From: Ophiura sarsii
Lineage: Eukaryota > Echinodermata > Ophiuroidea > Amphilepidida > Ophiuridae
Assembly (NCBI GenBank): GCA_035610835.1
Contig: CM069459.1
Coordinates: forward strand, 55,409,316-55,473,315
DNA length: 64,000 bases
Reading direction: 5' to 3'
The notes beneath the pieces were generated by a model. The model saw only the letters and a program-made list of their open reading frames with translations, had not been told where the DNA came from and searched no databases. The translations under genes and the position numbers were made by a program. Shown piece by piece: positions 13,001-27,500 of the stretch. The stretch's first letter is position 1, and every line of letters begins with the position of its first letter.

Positions 13001-14408
13001 ATGTTGTCAGCTTAATTGGGCTGTTTTTGTAGCACAATATGCCAAACTAAGAGGTAACACAATTTAATTTAAAATATCAACAAGGGTTGTAGAATCTTCG
13101 GAAGACAATCTGATATACACAAACAATATATCGCAGGCAAAAAAAGGGCCAGTGGAAATTAAATATAAGTTTCCTGTTATGTTTTTTCGTAAATATGTTA
13201 TGGAGACTTATTTTGCCCTTACTTTGATGCTGTTAGTAGTGCAATCTGCTCATGACCGGGTATGGCCTAATATGTGTCCATTGAATGTTCTACATCAAGA
13301 TTAGTACAACAATGTGAAAAATGTGACGCAATCAAGTGGAATGAATCGTATGTCGGGAATATTGATTTTGAGTTATAGTAAAAAGAAGTGACAAATTCTT
13401 ATGTTTGACCTTGTTTTCTCAGTTGGTAAATTGTTTGTAACTTTTAAACTAGAAGTTCGATTTGAGTGGGGTTTGGACCATACTGTAGCATTTTTCACCT
13501 GCCTGTGAATGATAGACAAATATCAAAATTCAAAACTGCTGACATGTGACTTATTTCGATTGATCACGTCACAAATATTGTTACAAATCGAAGGATAACT
13601 TAATGGCTGCCATGTGTAAGATTGCATTTTCACAAGAAGAGGAAAAAAACCTCAAATTTTTAAGTTTAGCCCCCCCCCCCCCCCCCCAAAAAAAAAGAAT
13701 AAATAAATACATGTAAAGCAGTTTGTGATAGGAAGCTTACACTTGATTTCCATTGACCTACAATGAAGCGTTATATTAGAGATTATGAAAAATTGATGAT
13801 GTGAATAATTGGATTTGTCATTAGACTGTGAGGCTTGGTCAAGGTAAGGTGTAGGTCTGAATACGGGAAAATGTGTTCGTTTATTTTCTTCGAAAAAATG
13901 TGCGTATATGGCCATTTTTAAGCCTGGCAAAATTAAATGTATTTATAAAAGATCTAAAGAATATAAGTAAGTAAGAAGATAAAATAAAAAAAAAAAAATA
14001 ATAATAATAAATTAATAAAAAATAATAAATTAATAAAGTCTTAAGACTAAAGTGGCTGTCTGAACAGGCCTAGCCTTGATATATTTTTTCTGAATTAAAA
14101 AGATCAGCAGGGGTCAGTGATTGAACAGAATATTGTCTGATATATTAAAACAATATCGCAGGCAAAATAAGAGGAGGTGTCGTATTAGCGATTATGAAAT
14201 TTTGAATGAATTATTGATGCGACTATTAATTGGATTTGCCATTGAGTATGGGGCCTCACTGTAGAGGTGGGGTGTCAGGACACTGTACAGTGGACTAAAC
14301 TTGGTTTGAACCCGGTATACGGCAATTTTTACATTATAAAAACAAACAAAATGTTCATGCTTCCCCGCCCCCAACCCAACCCTCCATCCCCCAATTTTTT
14401 TCTTCTCG

Positions 14409-14440
<32 letters not shown>

Positions 14441-17374
14441 CAATTTAAATGTTGATGCTCGAGTGTGCCCCGCCACTGGACACCACATGAGTTACAGTTA
14501 GGATTTAGGGTAAGGTGTGGAAAGTGATGATATTAGGGGGTGGGGGGGGGGGGATAATTCATGATATAGGTATTATCTCTGTAGCGAAGGATTCTGGATG
14601 GATAGATTCCGAGGGTAATAGATAGTGCTTTTGCAACCAGAAACTGAAGCTTGAAACAAAACATGTTTGCAAGCAAATCTCCTATCCNNNNNNNNNNNNN
14701 NNNNNNNNNNNNNNNNNNNNNNNNNNNNNNNNNNNNNNNNNNNNNNNNNNNNNNNNNNNNNNNNNNNNNNNNNNNNNNNNNNNNNNNTAAACAATTATGA
14801 AATCCATCGTGACTCGTGAGCGAAATAATGCCTGTATTTCCTTGTGTTTTATTACTCAAATTTGTTAGTTCAAATTGTAAATCTAGATTTTAAATTTTCA
14901 TGCACACATGGGCACCCGATTTAAGTCCCATCCCCTAATTTATGTATATTTCAAAAGGGTGGGACTATTACACGCGTCAGTACGGTAATAGGTCGCAATC
15001 CTTAAAAAAAGTGAACTTGAGAAAAGACTTCTGCTACGTCTGAAAGTGAGCTCATAAATTGCTTCTTATTTAATTTCTTGATTGATAATGAAACTGAAAC
15101 ATTGTGGATAACATGTGAATTGATAAACCCTTCATATAATTAAAATTCATTCCATTGTGAAAAATGTCCTTTAAATATTACTATATAACCTTTTGAACCT
15201 TTTTTTGCCATTTTACTAATTTATCTGAAAGATTTTCTGAATGATGGTTAAAGTTAGTCAAGTCAATCTTGTAGGTCACTATCTATTGTTCTCATTGAAA
15301 TATGCTATGAATGAAAAGGCCGGACATAGTTGGACTAATCTTTGTGGACATTAAACGATATATTATCCTTATTGGCCAAATATGCCATAATGTTATTAAG
15401 GTAAAAGTAGCAGATTTTGGCCAGAAATAAAATGAAATTTGGGTCTCGGAAGACTATGTTCAAGTCTTAATAGATGTAACATTTTTATTCAACAATACTT
15501 TTTTTCAGGCAAACTTTTACTTAGAGCTATATTGTGCGATCTTTTTCAAAACTTTTACGAATATTTTTTTCTCTCTCTTCTTTACACTACAAAACTTTTT
15601 TTCCCGCCTAATCGTGGACAAAATTAGTCAAACGAAAATCAGACAAAATCCTGTTTTCTATCATTTAATCATTCATAATAGAAAAATATGAGACATACCT
15701 TTTTTTCGCCCGCCCGCTCCTCCTCAAAAGAGAGCAAAGATACCAAACAATTTATTTTTAGGCCTTAAAGGGATATTGTGTGATCAGATTTACATTTCTG
15801 CGACATAATTCAAGAATATATTCTGAGTTATAGAGAGATTTGATCCCTAATTCAGGCCTGCCCTAATTACTTCAAAATCATGGTTTAAAGAGTGAAAATA
15901 AACTGTCAGGTCTGCGCGACAACTTATTTTTCACTCTAGAACCAGGATGTCGAAGTAATAAGGAATCGTATCGCTCTGTAACTCAGAATATATTTATGAT
16001 TTATGATCAGAAATGTAAATATGTAAACAAATTAACTTTCTAAAAATAATCATGAATAGAGAGCGCCCCCTGGAAAAGATCACATAATATGCCTTTAATT
16101 GTGATCAATGATTAATTAAATCACTCACTCACTACAATCCAGTGAATAAAACCTTGTTTATCCCCCTGAGAACTACCAGCCGATTGGTCAGAAAGATAGA
16201 TACATCATTTATTGCACCAATCAGAGACAGTGTTAGAATAATTGTATCCCTGATAAAGATTGGAGTGAAATATTTTACACGCTGTATTTTAATTGGCTAT
16301 TCAAATGAGTATATCTTGCAATAAACCAATCAGAACCACTGTAAGTTAGGCCGGTAGTGCCCAGGGGGTTATGTAATGTTGCTAACCTGTACTTAAATCA
16401 ATTGTCATTCTGGATAAAAGAATCGCTTGCGCTTAACCAACCAATCAATAAAAATTGTTATTCACAACAATTTTATGACAACGATATCAACAACTAGGCC
16501 ACCAGACAGGGCAATTCATCAAACGATTTAGTTGTGGAATACTGCCAATAATTCTGATCCTATATTTATATTGGTTTTATATCAAAGCTTTTGACAAAAG
16601 AACAAAAATACAAAAACAGTGATTTGTCACGTCTGGCTTTTAATGCCCATCAAAATAATTGTGTGTATGGTTTAAAGATTTGTTCAAGTCTATACATTGG
16701 CACAGGCGCGGCGGAGCGTATTTGAAAATGGGGGGGCACGAAAATTACTATCATGCAAGCGAAACGAGCGAAGCGAGTGGAGCGCCTTGCGGCGTGGGGT
16801 CCGGGGCCCGCTTAAGGGCCCCGGGAAATGTTGGGTTTTGATGTGCGCTCAGGGGCCATTTCATGGCGTATTTTTGTATAATTACCACATTCACGACATT
16901 GTAAAGGCCCACGAAGTTGTACTTTATACAGCAATAATAAAAAGAAGAAAAAATTAAATCCGCAACAAGATGAAAATGCGACTCTCATACTTTTGGACTG
17001 AAAAACTACTATGGACTGAGACGAATTCGTCTCAGCTACAACTAAGAAGGACATTGATACTCTCAATCAGTGGCAGCACCACCAGCATAAAAAATGGGGC
17101 CAAAGGGTGTTGCGTGAAAAAAAAATTTGGCAAGGAAAAACGTTTGTTTAAAAATGCGCGCAAAGCGCGCGAAATTTTTTGGGTTTTAATGCAAAATTGC
17201 CTGCAGTTTAAGAGAATTTCATGTATTTTTGACACTAAAAGTCAATCTTTTCAATTATTTTGGGGTCAAAAATGTTGTGGAGCTCGATTAAAGGAGTTCA
17301 GCCACAAATTTCTAGGGGGGCACAGTGCACATGGTGTCCCACCACTTTCACGGGTGGAGGGGCACGTGCCCCCT

Positions 17375-17408
<34 letters not shown>

Positions 17409-20400
17409 TCCGCCGCCCTTGCATTGGCAAGTATGTTTCGAATAGACTTGGTCCAAGTCTTTTCTATCAGTCATTGTTGGTAAAATACAATCTGCAGATT
17501 TTAAGCTGATGCTTCTGATCTGTATGTTGCATTAGCCATGGGGGCACCCGCCCCCCGTAAAAAATGTAAACAAAATAGAAAGAGAGGGGGGAGAGAGGAG
17601 GGGGAGGGGTGAAAAGAGAAAAAGAGAGAAAAATAAAATCTCAAAAAATGAATCAGTCTGTGGACATCTGTTGATTGTATGTAGCAGACATTGGACATCT
17701 TTAAATTTAAGTGGGAAGTTTAAACATTATTAGTATGACTTATAGCACGAGGCAGCGTAGCTGCCGAGTGCTATAAGGAATTAATAGCACTCATCAACAG
17801 TGACTATTTTAGTGATGATTTATGTGGCAGAGCTCTACCCTACACACCAGATACACACCACTTTCACAGTAGGACACCTCTCACTCACCCAGACTTAGAC
17901 AATCATCTACTAAACACACACACACACCAAGTTGGGAAATAATTACAGTGCTGTAATTAATCAGGTTATTTACGATGTCAAATTTACAGCATTCTGGAGC
18001 TGTACAATAAGTGAAATTTGTGGAATTCTGGATTGGCTGTGTATGTGCTATTATAAATATTACAAGTTTTTAAGGAAATAAAGAAATATGTATATTTAAG
18101 GATTCTTTAAAACACATTTTCTTGTGCAGTATCTGTTTGTTTAAAAAATGAATTAAAGCAGACCGACCCACCTACTGACCGACAGTCTGCTTTTTTGCTA
18201 AATCATGTTACATTGATTTCTCTCTCAATTTTTGGCCAAATTTAGCACCAAATGTACTCTCAGAAACTATGAAATGCTAAAAGCTTCTACTAGCTACTAG
18301 GGGTCGCACCGTTCAACTTCAAAGGGGGGGTAAGGAAGTTAGGGTCGGGTGGATTTCCTTCTTTTTTTTTGCTGCCGAAAGCGACAAAGTTTTTTTTTTA
18401 AATGTACCTTTATGAGTTGGGTGGGCAAAGGTGGTATTTTTGTTGTTGTATTTTTGCCTGTATAGTGGGTGAAGTTGTTTTATTCTTCAAAACTTCCTAC
18501 CCACCCCCTTGAAGTCAAATGGTGCGTCCCTAGGTGCTGGTAGCACATCGCTTTCCCAATCTTGTGGCGGGCTATCATATGCATAGGAAAATCTTAAGAT
18601 TTTTCCACGGAAATCAATTTCCACGGCTCTAATAGATAGGAGCTCTATTATAGATAGGAGCCGGACTGCCATGAGGGACCCGGATTAAATTCCTGGCCTG
18701 GCCTGTGCTGGCTGGCGCGGCTGGACTTTCCTCCCTAATGTGATCCGTTTTTCTTCCCTGGATAGTTTTATTCCCCAAAACAAGCCTGGGGAGTCAGGGT
18801 TAAGAAATGTGTGTTGCGTTTTCCCATAAGGTCAAACAAAGAAGAAGGTCCGTCTCAGAAACATTGTGCAAAAAAGCTAAGTGCTGTGCTTTTTTTTTTT
18901 AGAAAATAGGCTATGAGGTATGCGTTTTTTTTGTGTTTTTTTTGCTTATCCAAGCTTACGGAGAACTTTTTTTAACATTTAAAAAATAAAAAATAAATAA
19001 AAAATAAAAAAATAAAAAAATCCCCCCAAAAAGAGGTTTTTAGCCCCCAGCGCATAGACCTACGCGCCGTAGCTCATTTCACATACCAATGCGGGCGGGC
19101 TTCTGAGACAGACCTTCTTCTTTGTTTGGCCTAAGTTGGGCCTATTTCTTATAGCTCGGCCCGGAGGTGATTTTTTTTACTAGACAACATTTGTATGGTC
19201 TCACAGGTAAAATCAGTTGACTTTTTTCTTCTTTCTTTTTTAAATCATTTTATTCCGTGAGTTTTGCTTTATTCCGTATTAAAACGAAATAAATAAATTT
19301 TACAAATGTTGACTAGTAAAAAAAATTGCGGCCCGGAGTGACGTCCCATGCCGTTTGCTGGTGTAAACAACAGTCGCTTATACACAGCCTCACGATCACT
19401 AGGAACGATCTTGGGGTATGGCTGAGTAGAGCGTAGACATGGATGTGTTCAAACGTTTTGCTTTGTTGTCAACGGCAAATGACAAAAATACCCGGATGAC
19501 CGGGGCGACCTATAGGATCACAATAATGGGTTACTTGAGATAACGGTCTGGATGTGTTAAAACGTTTTGCTTTGTTGTCAACAGCAAATGACAAAAATAC
19601 CCAGATGACCGGGGCGACCTTCAGGCTCACAATAATGGGTTACTGTATTATCCCTATTAAGCGCCGATGCCCTTATAAGCGCCCACCCCCGTTTTTCTCA
19701 ATGATTACCAACAAATAATCCCTTAAAAGCACCCACTTTTTCAATTACCGTAGCACTGTACAACATTTTTCGCCACCGCGTCCTTCAGTAAAGCAGTACC
19801 AGTAAGCCTGGTTTGATTGCCACCGCCTCCTGCTATAGAACTATACGCAAAAGAAATGTATTTATTGGTTATTATTTTAACAGTAGCTGGTTAGAGAGCA
19901 TAATTCTATAAAGTGCAGACATAAATGTAGCGTGTACATTTCCACTTGTACAGTAAACAATGTCAAGTAAAATGTTTTGGCTAAAATTTAATTACATGTG
20001 TTACAATAGTAATGCTAGTATTACTATACACTTAACTTCAAGACAATCAAAACTTTTGTATCATAAGATTTAATTCCAGTCTACATCTAAAAGACTTGGC
20101 ACAAAACTTGAAATCTACCAAACTCATAAGTTCTGTCAGCTGATTCACTAAGCATTAAAAATATGTTGAGACTGGACTCTAGTCTACCCTTTCAAAGTTG
20201 TGTACCACAGACATGTTCAAATGTTTATGTAGCTTTAATTTTCATTCTTACTAGGCAACATAACAGCTGATGCATGGAAATAAAAAAATATTTGTTTTTA
20301 AAATGTTTATGCACTAAACTAAAAATCACAAAATCATGAATTTTTCTACTTCAAATATAGTCCAAAATTCACCAAGCGTGAAAATATCAAGTCATCAAAA

Positions 20401-21547
20401 ATACCCATTTTGACAGAGCTGCTTGATTGCACCATTGCACATAGTAAATCTGTGACTGTTCAAGACTAGTGAAGTGTATCTTATGCTCACAGTGCACTAA
20501 ACCATCCAGTTGTAAATACACCGGTTCTTATAAACAACTCTCTCGGCATTACTATGGATTTATACTGTCATACTCACAGCAATTATTTCTCTCCGTTTTG
20601 TCTTTCAACAGCCGTCGTCATCTAGCGATAACAGCAGTAAAGCTACAGCACCGAGTATGACTACAGCGACAGCAACAGCGCCCATAGCGGTGCATAATAC
20701 GGGATCGGGAGATATAGCGCAACAGGGAAGGTGAGTCATTGTACACTGGAATGCTATGGTAACTATGTAACAAGCCATCTTGAGAATTGTCTATTTGGGA
20801 GCAGTTATGTTTGATAAAATTATTAAGTGAGTCTTGATTTGCTTTTAATTGAGCAGAATTGCTACACAATTACGAGTCCATTGATGAGTATTTTAATATT
20901 AATCAATGATTTAAATGTTCATATGCTGAAAAATTAAAAATAAGCTTCCTATAACACTGGAATGCTATGGAAACTATAACAATAAGTCTTCTTGAGGATT
21001 GCCTATGGGAGCAGTTGCATTTATGTTTGATACAATTATGAGTGAGTCTTGATTTGCTTTTTATTGAGCGGTAATTTTGATTCTTCAAATTGCTGCACAA
21101 TTACGAGTCCATCGATGAGTATTTTAATATTCATCATTGATTTAAATGTTCATATGCTGAAAAATTAAAAAAATAAGCTTCCTACACAAAATATAGCATA
21201 TTGAGGCACGATAATAACACTAATGCTATGGAAACTATGTAACAAGTCTTCTTGAGAATTGTCTATGGGAGCAGTTATATTGATAAAATTATTAAGTGAG
21301 TCTTGATAGGCTTTTAATTGAGCAGTATTGCTACACAATTACGAGTCAATTGATGAGTATTTTAATATTCATCAATGATTTAAATGTTCAAATGCTGAAA
21401 AATAAGCTTCCTACTCAAAATATAGCATATATCGAGGTACGATAATTTTTTATCATGTGTAAATGGACCTGTTCCTACCTTGAGATAGTTTAAAGCCTAT
21501 CAGAAATCTTGTTCCTTGTAGGGGGGGGGGGGGGGGGGGGGGGGGGT

Positions 21548-21596
<49 letters not shown>

Positions 21597-24500
21597 ACGC
21601 AATCTTTTTTTTGGGTAAAAATCATTGGGTCTACCATAATTTTCGGAAATTTTCCCTCTATACTCTAAAAATCTTGACAATTACCCAAATTGTTGGTAAA
21701 ATTTGTCAAAAATTATTGAAAGTTTTTTTGAAAATATTTTTTTTTTATATAATTTTTTTTGTAAATAATTATTTTGAAAATAATTTTCAAAAATGATTGA
21801 GAATTACAAATCTTTGGTAAGAATATCAATTTAATAAAGGTAGAGTTTTGAGTTTCATACTAACTGTAATCTCCAGGCCACTGTTTGTTATTCCGTGGTT
21901 GCTAATGTTTATGCACTTCTTTTCAAAATGTGCATGTTTTCATGTTGTAGAGCGGCTGTGAGAAAAGAAATGATTGTAGTGAAAGATCCTCGAATATGTC
22001 AATGACCTACTCTCAAAACATGGGCTGAAAGTTGACAAAATAACTTTCTTAGAAATTCCACTTTTGAAATTCCTCATTTTAATACAAGCTTTAAACACAC
22101 ACATGTTATGTTTTCTTTTTGCTTTGACCATAACAAGTGACTATTTCCTCTTGAATTGAATATATTTTGTTTTCCATTGAATGGCTTTGTTTAATGGACT
22201 GAATCTTCTAAAGTACCATTCTATTTTGTGGGAGCAAGTCACATATGGAATAAAACTTACGGAAGCCAGTTGTTTTACATTTGATTTACATTGTAAAATA
22301 TAAAGCTGCCTTAACTTTTATTCGATCTGATAACTATAGTATTTGAGCATAGTGTCTACTCTACACTACCAATGTAAATATGTATACACGGTCACAAAAT
22401 CGCTAACCATCAAGATGCACATCTAGGTGCACAATTTGGAACGGTGTAAAAAATGTCTGATTTTACAGAATATTATGATGTTGCATTTTGGCCGAGACCT
22501 TATTAACCATTTAGATGTATGATTTCATTTTTTCGGGTGGTGTATGTCATGAAATTAGTATTATTCAAAATTTTGAGTTATTAACCCTAACCCCAGAGGC
22601 ACCTTTTCCAAAGATTTTTTTTTGCGGCCAAATAGCGAGGGGAAAAAGTGCTCCCACTCCCCCGGGGCTCGAACCCTGGACCTCTGGGTTCAGTGGCAGA
22701 CAATATACCGCCAATATACCGCTATGCCATGCTATGGTGGGGGGGGGGGACCATACATGGCGGAGTATATTCGGCCCTGTATATACCTTGGGGCCATTTT
22801 CATCGAAAAACTACCGAGCCGGGTGACACAAGCGCACCGCATCATAGTAATTCGTATAACTCAAGAGTGTTAGGGTTATTGAGACCAAAATTAGAGAGAA
22901 AAAAAGAAAAATAGTGAAAAAAAATCGCTCCATAACCCTAACCCTGAGGCACCTTTTCCAAAGAATTTTTTCGCGGCCAAATAGCGAGGGGAAAAAGTGC
23001 CCCTCCCCCGGGGCTCGAACCCCGGACCTCTGTTAGGGTTAATTCAGTCAGTGGTTCTTTAAATGGAAGAAAAACATCTTGTAAAACTCATATTACAGTT
23101 AGCAACAAGGAAACATCTTGCAGGCCTTGAATTTGGCAAGATTAATACAAAGCATTTTCTCAATACATCTAAATCAAATTGGTTTAAAAGAAAACTTTAG
23201 AAAATCAACATTTGATCAGAATTCATAAAATCATAGATTTGGATTGCATAAACGTTTTGAATGAGTTGAATTGCTGTGATCATTCGGTTTTCTGATTTAG
23301 CCAAAAAGATTGACTATGTTCTTGTGAGATATGATCGATTATAACCTCCCACGTATCCCCTCCCACACATTTCACCCACCCAGTATAAATTGATATGACA
23401 TGTTTCTATCCTCGCTTACCCCTCATATTGTCCTTTCATGACCTCCCCATCATCTGTTCGTCATTGCTATCCAATACAAACTCGTCTCTATTTCTTGAGT
23501 CATAGCTGATGTTGCCAAACTTACAACTGAACATTTGACCAATGTATCCAATTTATAACAAATCAGATGGGTTTTTTTACGTCATGACAAGATATTAATT
23601 AGTTTTTTGTTGCCAAACTTACAATTTAACAACCGGACATTTGACCAATTGTATCCAATTTGTAACAAATCAGATGTATTTACGTAAAGACAAGTTATTA
23701 ATTAGTTTTTTGTTGCCAAACTTACAATTTAACAAACCGGACATTTGACCAATTGTATCCGATTTGTAACAAATCAGATAGGTGTTTTTTTACGTCAAGA
23801 CAAATTATTAATTAGTTTTCTGTTGCCAAACTCACAATTTAACAACCGGACATTTGACCAATTGTATCTGATTTGTAACAAATCAGATAGGGGTTTTTTT
23901 ACGTCGAGACAAATTATTAATTAATTTTCTGGTCAAGTCTGGACATATCGTATTACAGGAGAATTAATTCTGGTAAGGTGACCAAAAAAAACTTGTTCTA
24001 TGGGCAAAGAGACCGGTTAGTCACACATAGTTACGGGTGCTTTTTGTTTGTTTATTTGTTTGTCAAAATGTTTGCTAATTTCGACAATTTTTGAAATTTA
24101 AAACTTTTCAATTTTTTTTTTAAATTAAAAAATGTCCACAATTTTTGAAAAAACCCCCTCAAAAATGTGGGGTTTTTTTACCGAATAATGTCACTAGGAA
24201 CAATCTTCTGTATGGTTGATTAGATAGCGCAGTCTATAAACATTATAAACCTCCCCTATTCTGTAATCAAATGCCACGGAGGGACCACCTCAGTAAGGAG
24301 TCACCACTATACCAGGTTAGATGAGTTGGCAACACTAGTCATATGTATCTCATCATCATCCTCTGTGAATCATTATATCTTTTCGTAGGTTTAACACTTT
24401 CCATGCGGCAGGCGTCTGCAGACGACATCCCAAAATTTCACGAAATGTTTCAAAAATGTCAAAAATATTGAAATTCATTACCATATTTGGGGTCACCATG

Positions 24501-27500
24501 AGGAATGCATTGAAACAAGTACAAACATGCCTGGTATTGGTTCAGTTATCCTCGATGTAGACCTTGAAAAGTTTCTGACAAATCTCTTTTGCAAATGGAA
24601 AAACTAATAGCCGCATGGAAAGTGTTAACATGTCATCTTTATCGCTAAGACAGACTGTCTACATATCAGGTTGACTGGTTGACATCTAACCCCAGTAACA
24701 GGCTATATACAATTTACACAATATATAAATACAATAATGATGTTTCATCTATAAAATGCAATAAACGTCACTTCTAAAATTGTTGAGATTACATCGGTGA
24801 TATTTTTGGTGAGTTGGGGATGAGGGTGGTGGTAGGGATGGGGTTTAGGGTTGAGATAGGGGGGGGGGGTGATTTTATTTGCACCGTAAAAAACACATCA
24901 CATACGGATCTATTCGACGCACCACTTGGATTTGGCTTATATCTCATTCATTTCTTGATGAATTTGTCTGAAACGGTTTTTATATCAAGAAAACACTTAA
25001 AAAAAATTATCTTAGTGAATTATTTACGCTAATCTTTTAATGAACATTAATATGGTATTAAACTTATGGATCTGTATGTGAAAACATTTTTTCTCAAACA
25101 AAAAGTGACGTCGAATAGATCTGTATGTGATGAGACCGACGAAATGATACCCAAGCACTTCTTATCATCTCTTTTCATCACAACAATTGATGAAACAAAG
25201 TTAAAAGAGGAAATAAGAAAAATAACAACAATATGTGATGCGATCTGTGAAAACCCGCCACATGGTGGCATTTTTCATATTGGAGATATTTATATCATAA
25301 GAAAGCTAAAACTGTGCTGATTACAGAACTGTTTTGATCATTTTTCTACGATCACTACAAAAAAAGTTATGAGTGAATGATGATTGTGATGTCACCAAAA
25401 GCTACAAAACAAGAAATCATGAAAACAGGCCAAAAAAGATACATAATTCAATATAATAACATAATAAGGTTAATAATAAAAGTGACTTAAGTAAATTTGT
25501 CAAGGTGAAATTTCATGAAAGATGATGACACAAAGTACTGGAAACTAATTTTCTTTAAAAAAATCTAAAAAAAAGAAAAAAGTTTTTTTTATTTTTTTTA
25601 TTTTTTCTATTTTACCCATAATCCCTAGTTCACATTTTGCGACATCCGACGGGTTTTCTCAGATCGCATCACATATTTGACAATCTCAAAAAATTGAGAG
25701 GGCGGGGACGAGAAACATGTTTATTATTTGACTTGGCCTAACGACAACAGTAATGCATGTCTACCTCTCTCATCATGTCTAATAGGTAAACAAATGTACA
25801 ACGTCGATCTATAAATATACTGGTAAGACAAATAAGACATCTGCAGACATATCTACCGTTAGTAATTGTTCGCTAAGTGGTTGAGAAAATGGGGTGCCTG
25901 GAGCGGTGCGCACACCATTCTTTGAGTGCCACTCTGACATGATAGTTGTAATTGAAGCCGATCAGTAAAGTCAATTGTTGTGGTTAATAGGAATTATTAT
26001 TTTCATGAACTTATTTGTTTGCATTTTGTTGGATTTAAATTGGCCTATAGTATATTTTGTGTTGATAAATTTGCAAAGATGTCCCTTTATGCCAAGAACA
26101 ATATATATTGACTTAATTTATGAAACATTTCTTTTTCACATGTTTTAAGTTTGCACGAATGTTACGGCTTGTGAAAAATAGCAAACATTAATTTAGTGTG
26201 AAAATATTCAATTATAGCATACTATGCATCATTGCTATCTAATTAAATAGCTTCAGGTAAAAGTCCCTTAACAGTTATTTTGTAAAGAAAATGGAGCATG
26301 ACATTTTAGAAAAGTACAAATAGGTTGAGCCTATTGTACCCTAGCTTGTAAACATACTAAAGTGCGAGCTATGGTGTGTTTTGCTAACAAAAAATGCAAA
26401 ATATTGTTATTTCAAAGCCAACATGTCCATAAAATTAATGAGTTGGATTGCATATATTTGTCATCATTTTGGACATTAAATGGAACTGGAGTCATTCAAA
26501 AGAAATTGCCTTTAGAAAAGTATTTTCAACATTTTGGACATTAAATGGAACTTAAAGGTATATTATGTGATCTTTTCCAGGAGACGCCCTCAATCCTCGA
26601 AAAAAAATTGGAAGCAGACTTTCTTGCAGATTTATATTTCTGATCATAAATTATAAATATATTCGAGTTACAGAGCGATATGATTCCTTATTACCTAAAA
26701 ATCATGGTTTTAGAGTGAATTTAGAGTGAAAATAAATTTTCGGGGTTAACACCGACAGTTTATTTTCACTCTAAAACCATGATTATGAAGTAATAGGAAA
26801 TCGTATCGCCCTGTAACTTGGAATGTAATTGGAAGCAGATTTTCTTGCAGATTTACATTTCTGATCATAAGTCGTAACTTGGAATGTACTTATATTACGA
26901 CTTATGATCAAAAATGAACATCTGCAAGAAAATATGCTTCAATTTTTTTCTCTCTAGGTTTGAGGGCGTTCTCTGGAAAAGATCGCATAATATACTTTTA
27001 AATCATTCAAAAATAATTTCCTTTTAGAAGTATTTTAATCATTTTGGAACTAAAATCCTGTGAAAATATTTGCCATTTTGAAAATGATCATTTTGAATGG
27101 TTGTTTCCTCCCGTTATGTTTGTAATTGTTGTAAAGAGGGCTATGAGCAGGTGCAAATTATACAAATAATGTATGCAAATTAGGCAAGAAGTTTGGCAGG
27201 TACAACAAAGTCCTATCTGCAATGGCTGCCATTTGTAAGATTGTGTTTTCTCAAGGGCATATCTTTAAGCACCCTTAATATATAACATGTGGCAGCTATT
27301 GTAGATATTGCCTTATCACATAACTGAGATGAAAGTGTGAAAGTATCCTATCTGCTCTAGCTGCCCTGTGTTAATTTTAGTTTACACCAAGGGGTCTGCT
27401 GTAGACTACCACACTCATAAAATCTGGCAGCTATTGCAGATGGACCCTTGTTGTACTAAACCCTCGAAGTGTGGCAGGTGCAATGTTGAAAAGATGACCG

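Larger units (their letters stand above)
7004..20611. other. Intron 1 (13.6 kb)
   Basis: Contents are listed separately: TTAA MITEs, two hAT-like elements, GGCC MITEs, minisatellite, foldbacks and the N gap. Stretches with nothing recognised: 7320-8050, 8400-9000, 12300-13300, 14800-15770, 17430-18290 (except a short (AC)n near 17918) and 19660-20600, the last containing AAGCGCCCAC-type repeat fragments. A SINE-like ending GTCAGGGTTAA sits at about 18793. No exon was recognised, but a small exon could be missed in so long an intron. Confidence 0.7.

Noticed and set aside
22585..23038. TTAGGG/CCCTAA motifs suggesting interstitial telomere sequence
   Set aside because: The motif occurs once at each element end next to TTAA and is not tandem, so it belongs to the MITE ends.
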